Assembly (NCBI GenBank): GCA_018402205.1
Contig: JAGYIX010000003.1
Location: forward strand, 496,001-560,000
Length of the DNA: 64,000 bases
Direction: 5' to 3'
Source of the DNA: Flavobacteriaceae bacterium
GTDB taxonomy: Bacteria > Bacteroidota > Bacteroidia > Flavobacteriales > Flavobacteriaceae
The notes below the pieces were generated by a model that searched no databases, had not been told where the DNA came from, and was given only the letters and a program-made list of their open reading frames with translations. Below are positions 59,184 to 64,000 of this stretch, one piece after another. Position 1 is the first letter of the stretch. Each line of letters starts with the position of its first letter. The translations under genes were made by a program, and so were the position numbers.

Positions 59184-60959
59184 CTAGTCGATAATCAGTT
59201 CGTAAGGCATTCGAGCTTGTACCTCATAGGCGTCGGTATCTAATGAAGAACGCTTGTCCCAGAAGAGCCTATAGCGCTGAGCCCAAGAGGGCGTGTTCTC
59301 GGCAAACCAACGCTGAACCAACGCATTGGGAAGATCGCTGAACAACCGCTCAAAATCTGACTTAAATCTGGGGTACTTGCGTACTTTATAGGTATCTATT
59401 TCGGCCAGTGCTGCTGCCTTTTCAAGGGCTATCTCTAGTCCGCCAATCTCATCAATTAACCCTATTTCTAAGGCGTCTTCTGCGCTCCATACCCTACCCT
59501 GGGCTATGGCATCTACCTCAGCAGCCGTCATAGAGCGACCCTCAGCTACGCGATCAATGAAAAGATCGTAGGTGCGTTCTACTCCGTCTTGCAATTCAGC
59601 TCTAAACGATTCACTCAACGGCTGAAGTACCGAGTAGGTTACGGAGCGCTCATGGGTGCCTACGCTATACGAATTGATGCCCCACTCTTTGGCTAAAGCC
59701 GAGGCGTTTGGCAAAGTTCCGAAAACACCTATAGAACCGGTTATGGCAGACCTATCGGCAATTATATAGGTAGCGGGGGTAGCGATGTAATACCCTCCTG
59801 AAGCTGCAATGTCAGAAATGGAAACCACCACGGGCTTCACCGATGCAGTTTTTTTAACCTCTCTCCAAATAAGATCTGAAGTCAAAGCGCTTCCGCCTGG
59901 TGAATTGATGCGTAACACTACCGCTTTAACTGTTTTGTCTTCTCGAGCAGAGATCAGAGCTCTATTCATTGTGGTTTGGCCCATAATAGTGGGTGAACCC
60001 TCTCCATAAAGGATTGTTCCTTGGGCATAAACTAAGGCGATGCGGTCTTTAGTATCGGCCGATTTCATCGTAAGCGTGCGGCTATAAGAAGCGACACTTA
60101 ATTCGTTCAGTTTAGAAGCTGCACTCACCGGATTGGCATCGGTTTTCAGGGCGCGTTTTAAGGACTCTTCATAATCGTCTTTGTAGAGAATGCCGTCAAC
60201 CACTCCTTGCTGAAGAGCTTTTTCTGGATCTCGAGCGATAGCTGTTGACACTACATTGTCTAGCTGCGTTTGATCTAGTTGCCTTGAGGTGCCTATGGCC
60301 TCTGAAACTCCTGCCCATAAAGAATTTAAAAGGCGCTTTACTTGTTCCAAATTTTCTTCGGTGGGGGCATCTTCGAGATAAGGCTCAACGGCGGCCTTGT
60401 ATTTTCCGTGACGAATCACTTCCATTTTTAGCCCCGTTTTATCTTGAAATGATTTGTAATAAGTTAGTTCTGAGGCTAATCCCCTAAGGTCAATAGCGCC
60501 TGCAGGTGGCACAAAAACACTGTCGGCCACACTCGCTAAATAATAGGCTCGCTGGGTGTAGGTGTCTGCATAGGCGTATACAAACTTACCGCTGGTCTTA
60601 AACCGCTCAATAGCATCTCGAATGAGGGTGGTTTGTGCCCATCCTCCAATGATTACAGGGCTTTCAATACTAATGCCTTTAATACGATCGTCTGTAGCTG
60701 CAGCATCTATTGCTTCTACCATCTCGTCTAGCGCAATAAACTCCTGAAAAAGAGCGCTAAAGAGATCGTTTTTAGTGGATCCTCTATAATCGATTAACGG
60801 ACGATTGAGTTTAACGCTAAGCACTGTTTTATCAGAAACCGTCGGAGCCGTGTCTAATTGACTCATTCCAACAAGCAGAAGCAGACCAACAATAAAAAAG
60901 AACCAAATGGCTGCAAGAGCTCCAAGAAAGGTGGCAAAAAATCGCTTTAAAAACGTCAT
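59184..60959 (-). CDS. sppA: Signal peptide peptidase SppA
   Basis: RINSPGGSALTSDLIWREV; SDIAASGGYYIATPA; ITGSIGVFG. Confidence 0.95.
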   Translation of the reverse strand: MTFLKRFFATFLGALAAIWFFFIVGLLLLVGMSQLDTAPTVSDKTVLSVKLNRPLIDYRGSTKNDLFSALFQEFIALDEMVEAIDAAATDDRIKGISIESPVIIGGWAQTTLIRDAIERFKTSGKFVYAYADTYTQRAYYLASVADSVFVPPAGAIDLRGLASELTYYKSFQDKTGLKMEVIRHGKYKAAVEPYLEDAPTEENLEQVKRLLNSLWAGVSEAIGTSRQLDQTQLDNVVSTAIARDPEKALQQGVVDGILYKDDYEESLKRALKTDANPVSAASKLNELSVASYSRTLTMKSADTKDRIALVYAQGTILYGEGSPTIMGQTTMNRALISAREDKTVKAVVLRINSPGGSALTSDLIWREVKKTASVKPVVVSISDIAASGGYYIATPATYIIADRSAITGSIGVFGTLPNASALAKEWGINSYSVGTHERSVTYSVLQPLSESFRAELQDGVERTYDLFIDRVAEGRSMTAAEVDAIAQGRVWSAEDALEIGLIDEIGGLEIALEKAAALAEIDTYKVRKYPRFKSDFERLFSDLPNALVQRWFAENTPSWAQRYRLFWDKRSSLDTDAYEVQARMPYELIID

Positions 60960-61021
60960 GACTCAAAGAGTTATAAGCTATAAATATACTTAAAGTTCGG
61001 CGCTTTTTGTACTTTCAATTT

Positions 61022-62161
61022 GTGAAGTTAAACAGGTATTACTTAGGTTTTGGAAGCAATGAACAAAGGCGTCTTACACATATTCAAAACGCGATTTTTG
61101 AGCTCAATGAAAATCAAATAAACGTAAGAGCCTGTTCAACGATTTACGAAAATGCAGCCCAAGGATTTTCAGGTTACCCCTTTTATAATGCTTGTGTTGC
61201 CATAGACACCAAATTAAGTGCGCAACAGCTTCTTGATCGCTGTTTACGCATTGAGAAAATACATGGAAGAGAACGTCAACGCACCTCCAAGGCTTACCGC
61301 AATCGACCTTTAGATATCGATCTTCTGCTCGGTCCTGAGCAGATGAATGACCCCCACCTCACCTTACCGCATCCTAGAATGACTCAAAGGCGATTTGTAC
61401 TCGAGCCCTTAAGAGAGGTAGCGACTGCTCTTGCCGACACCACCCACCTAATTAGAATTGAAAAATGGCTGAGCCAGTGTACCGACTATTCACCAATCTC
61501 TCCCCTAGAGTATACGTTGCTTACCTCTATATCGGCGCTTTGGAAAAACTCAGGTACGATTGTCATTGAAGGGTGTATTGGAGTAGGAAAAACTAGTTTG
61601 TGCAAACTGCTATCTGCGCGGTATTCGATAGATACGCATCTAGAAAGCTTTGAGTCTAATCCGTATCTAAGTCAATTTTACGCAGACCGAAAGGCCTATG
61701 CTTTGCCCACAGAGCTCCATTTTTTGGCGGATAGATACCAAGCCCTTAAAGAACTTGACAAGAAGAAAGGAGTAGTTGCTGATTACCACATCTCTAAGTC
61801 TGCGCTTTTCGCCAAACTAAATCTAAACACTCAAGATTTTAAGCTTTTTCATCGTTTTTATGATTGGTCTCAACAACTCACGCAGGCCAGTGCCCTATAC
61901 GTGCTGCTCGATGCCCCGGTCGAACAACTAAAAAAGCGCATTAAGCAGCGCGGAAGGTCTTACGAATCCCAAATAGATAGCGCTTACCTAGAGCGCATTC
62001 GATCAGCCTATCTCCAAGGACACGCCTCAGAAGAAGCTCACCTAGTCATTGACACCTCTGCGCTCGATTTTGTGCACCAAAGTGCTGATTTCGATACCAT
62101 TTGCGAACAAATGAGCCGAGCACTTCTAGCGCAGCGAATAAAGAATCACAAGCTAGAGTAA
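61022..62161 (+). CDS. folK: Bifunctional fusion: HPPK (FolK) domain + C-terminal deoxynucleoside kinase domain
   Basis: N-term KLNRYYLGFGSNEQRRLTHIQ...NRPLDIDLLL...LPHPRMTQRRFVLEPL; C-term VIEGCIGVGKTSLCKLLSARY...RGRSYESQIDSAYLERIR. Apparent GTG (61022) or TTG (61007) start. Confidence 0.9.
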   Translation: MKLNRYYLGFGSNEQRRLTHIQNAIFELNENQINVRACSTIYENAAQGFSGYPFYNACVAIDTKLSAQQLLDRCLRIEKIHGRERQRTSKAYRNRPLDIDLLLGPEQMNDPHLTLPHPRMTQRRFVLEPLREVATALADTTHLIRIEKWLSQCTDYSPISPLEYTLLTSISALWKNSGTIVIEGCIGVGKTSLCKLLSARYSIDTHLESFESNPYLSQFYADRKAYALPTELHFLADRYQALKELDKKKGVVADYHISKSALFAKLNLNTQDFKLFHRFYDWSQQLTQASALYVLLDAPVEQLKKRIKQRGRSYESQIDSAYLERIRSAYLQGHASEEAHLVIDTSALDFVHQSADFDTICEQMSRALLAQRIKNHKLE

Positions 62162-62172
62162 GGGTTTTTATT

Positions 62173-62715
62173 TCATTTACCTAAAAACCGGTAAAAATGC
62201 CAGAGCACGATGCCGGCGCTTACCGATACGTTTAGCGAATGCTTAGTGCCTGACTGCTTAATCTCTACTACAGCGTCGCAGTGGTCGAGCACTGCTTGAT
62301 CGACTCCGTTCACCTCGTGTCCAAAAATTAGGGCATATTGTTTTTTAGTATCCACCGCAAAAGAAGAAAGATCTATAGAATGCTCGGTTTGTTCTGCCGC
62401 CACTATAACGTATCCCTCAGATTTTAGGCGCTCTATAGCTTCTAGCGTAGTGTTGGAGTATTCCCAAGAGACGCTCTCAGTGGCTCCGAGGGCTGTTTTT
62501 CGAAGTTCTTTGTGTGGTGGAGTAGCCGTGATTCCGCACAGAACCATATGTTGAATACTAAAGGCGTCGGCCGTTCGAAAGACTGCCCCAACATTGTGCA
62601 GGCTGCGAATGTTGTCTAGCACTGCGACTATGGGTGTCTTTAGCGCTTCTTTGAAGGTCTCTACCGAAACGCGCTCTAGGGCATCCATCGACTTTTTAGG
62701 AAAGGGAGTTTTCAA
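62173..62715 (-). CDS. TrmH/SpoU family RNA methyltransferase
   Basis: VLDNIRSLHNVGAVFRTADAF; YALIFGHEVNGVDQ; LNVSVSAGIVLW. Confidence 0.94.
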   Translation of the reverse strand: MKTPFPKKSMDALERVSVETFKEALKTPIVAVLDNIRSLHNVGAVFRTADAFSIQHMVLCGITATPPHKELRKTALGATESVSWEYSNTTLEAIERLKSEGYVIVAAEQTEHSIDLSSFAVDTKKQYALIFGHEVNGVDQAVLDHCDAVVEIKQSGTKHSLNVSVSAGIVLWHFYRFLGK

Positions 62716-62749
62716 TAGCTGGGATCAAATTTCTATTTTCGATAAAATT

Positions 62750-64000
62750 ATGGCAAAAAATAGCAAAACCACGACTCCCCTGATGCAGCAGTACAATGCG
62801 ATCAAGAGTAAACATCCTGAGGCACTTTTGCTATTTAGAGTGGGCGACTTTTACGAAACCTTTGGTGCAGATGCCGAAGAAACGGCTAAGCTTCTAGGAA
62901 TCGTGCTTACCCAGCGCAATAACGGAGGAGATCAAACACCACTAGCAGGGTTTCCGCATCATGCGCTCAACACCTACCTTCCCAAATTAGTGCGTGCTGG
63001 CAAGCGCGTGGCCATTTGCGATCAGCTCGAAGACGCTAAACAGGTTAAGGGCATTGTTAAGCGTGGAGTCACCGAACTCATTACCCCGGGCTTAACGACA
63101 GCCGATGAGCTCTTAGACGCCAAGAGAAACAACTTTTTAGCAGCACTTTCTAAGGTAGACGAGCATTTTGCCCTAGCCCTGCTCGACCTCTCTACTGGAG
63201 ACTTTAAAGTGGCCGAAGGAACCGCCGACTATATCGAGAGTCTGCTCGCTCAATTTGATGCCGCCGAGGTGCTACTTCCTAAACCTCAACGCCAACATCT
63301 AACTGAGCGTTTTGAGTTGCAACATCCTTTTAACCTAGAGCCTTGGGTATTCGATAACCGCTTCGCCTATGAACTGCTTCTAGATCATTTTCAAACCTCT
63401 AGTTTAGACGGATTCGGATTGCACTCATCTGCCAAATCAATTGGGGTTGCAGGAGCACTTTTGCACTACCTCAGTGAAACACAGCACCATCAAAAGGCCC
63501 ACATTCAGTCCTTGTCGCGCATTGACCGCAATCGCCACCTCTGGATGGACGCCTTTACCATAAAAGGTTTAGAGCTTTTCTATCCGCTTCACCAAGGAGG
63601 CCACACCCTGCTATCGGTCATAGATTTAACCCAGACACCAATGGGTGCACGTGCTCTTCGGCAATGGATTGCCAGACCACTCACTCAAATTGAACCTATT
63701 ACAAAGCGGCATGACACGGTGGCTTTTTTCAAAGAGCAAAAGCTGCTACGCCAAAATGTTAACGATGCACTTAAACACATAGGCGATCTCGAAAGGATAA
63801 GCATGCGCATCGCTACCAGACGCATAGGCCCGAAAGAGCTGAAGGCTCTAGAAAAAACACTGCATCATTGCCTAAAAATTGAAGCCGAATTGGCCCAAAC
63901 ACCAACTGCTTTAGCTGTAGATGTCGCAGCAGTACATAAAATAAAAACAGGTATCTCCACTACGCTTAATGCTGAAGTGCCTGCCCTGCTGGCCAAAGGA
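62750..64000 (+). CDS. mutS: DNA mismatch repair protein MutS (N-terminal part, truncated by the window end)
   Basis: Own translation: MAKNSKTTTPLMQQYNAIKSKHPEALLLFRVGDFYETFGADAEETAKLLGIVLTQRNNGGDQTPLAGFPHHALNTYLPKLV. Confidence 0.96.
   Translation, partial: MAKNSKTTTPLMQQYNAIKSKHPEALLLFRVGDFYETFGADAEETAKLLGIVLTQRNNGGDQTPLAGFPHHALNTYLPKLVRAGKRVAICDQLEDAKQVKGIVKRGVTELITPGLTTADELLDAKRNNFLAALSKVDEHFALALLDLSTGDFKVAEGTADYIESLLAQFDAAEVLLPKPQRQHLTERFELQHPFNLEPWVFDNRFAYELLLDHFQTSSLDGFGLHSSAKSIGVAGALLHYLSETQHHQKAHIQSLSRIDRNRHLWMDAFTIKGLELFYPLHQGGHTLLSVIDLTQTPMGARALRQWIARPLTQIEPITKRHDTVAFFKEQKLLRQNVNDALKHIGDLERISMRIATRRIGPKELKALEKTLHHCLKIEAELAQTPTALAVDVAAVHKIKTGISTTLNAEVPALLAKG

Noticed and set aside
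1-64000. CRISPR arrays, prophage, IS elements, toxin-antitoxin or defence systems
   Set aside because: No regularly spaced repeats, transposase/integrase or recognisable defence gene families seen among the ORFs; nearly all are core housekeeping genes

Overview
This is a core-genome window from a Bacteroidota (Flavobacteriales-like) bacterium. The assignment rests on the gene families present, TAnnTTTG-type promoters and gldC. It holds about 60 densely packed genes: the end of a YpdA-like oxidoreductase, yqeY, tRNA-Arg(TCG), a TonB-dependent receptor, a complete dcw division/cell-wall cluster (mraZ to ftsZ, minus strand), engB/gldC/nadE/dnaG, a long aromatic amino acid operon (pheA-aminotransferase-tyrA-DAHPS/CM-rsgA-dtd-mazG-aroA), queA/rlmN/polyprenyl synthase, a dNK, hppA, pdhB, etfBA, bfn, nupC, thyA-folA, murI, ompH x2-bamA-uppS-nadK, pdxJ, tig-clpP-clpX, GH3, DUF2797, a VUT transporter, sppA, a folK-dNK fusion, a TrmH-family gene and the 5' part of mutS. 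I see no CRISPR array, prophage, transposase or defence island. The most interesting signals are regulatory: (1) a complete-looking Phe/Tyr attenuator upstream of pheA, with leader peptide MKNTLQKSFAYFTFYRRLR and mutually exclusive 1:2, 2:3 and 3:4 pairings; (2) three 10-bp-phased AAAGTG(T/G) repeats upstream of mraZ, abutting a consensus DnaA box; (3) a perfect 26-bp palindrome between pdhB and etfBA; (4) a 70-bp structured tandem repeat after tRNA-Arg; (5) very tight convergent gene pairs, two of which share a self-complementary stop tetramer. All coordinates and alignments were done by eye and no searches were run.
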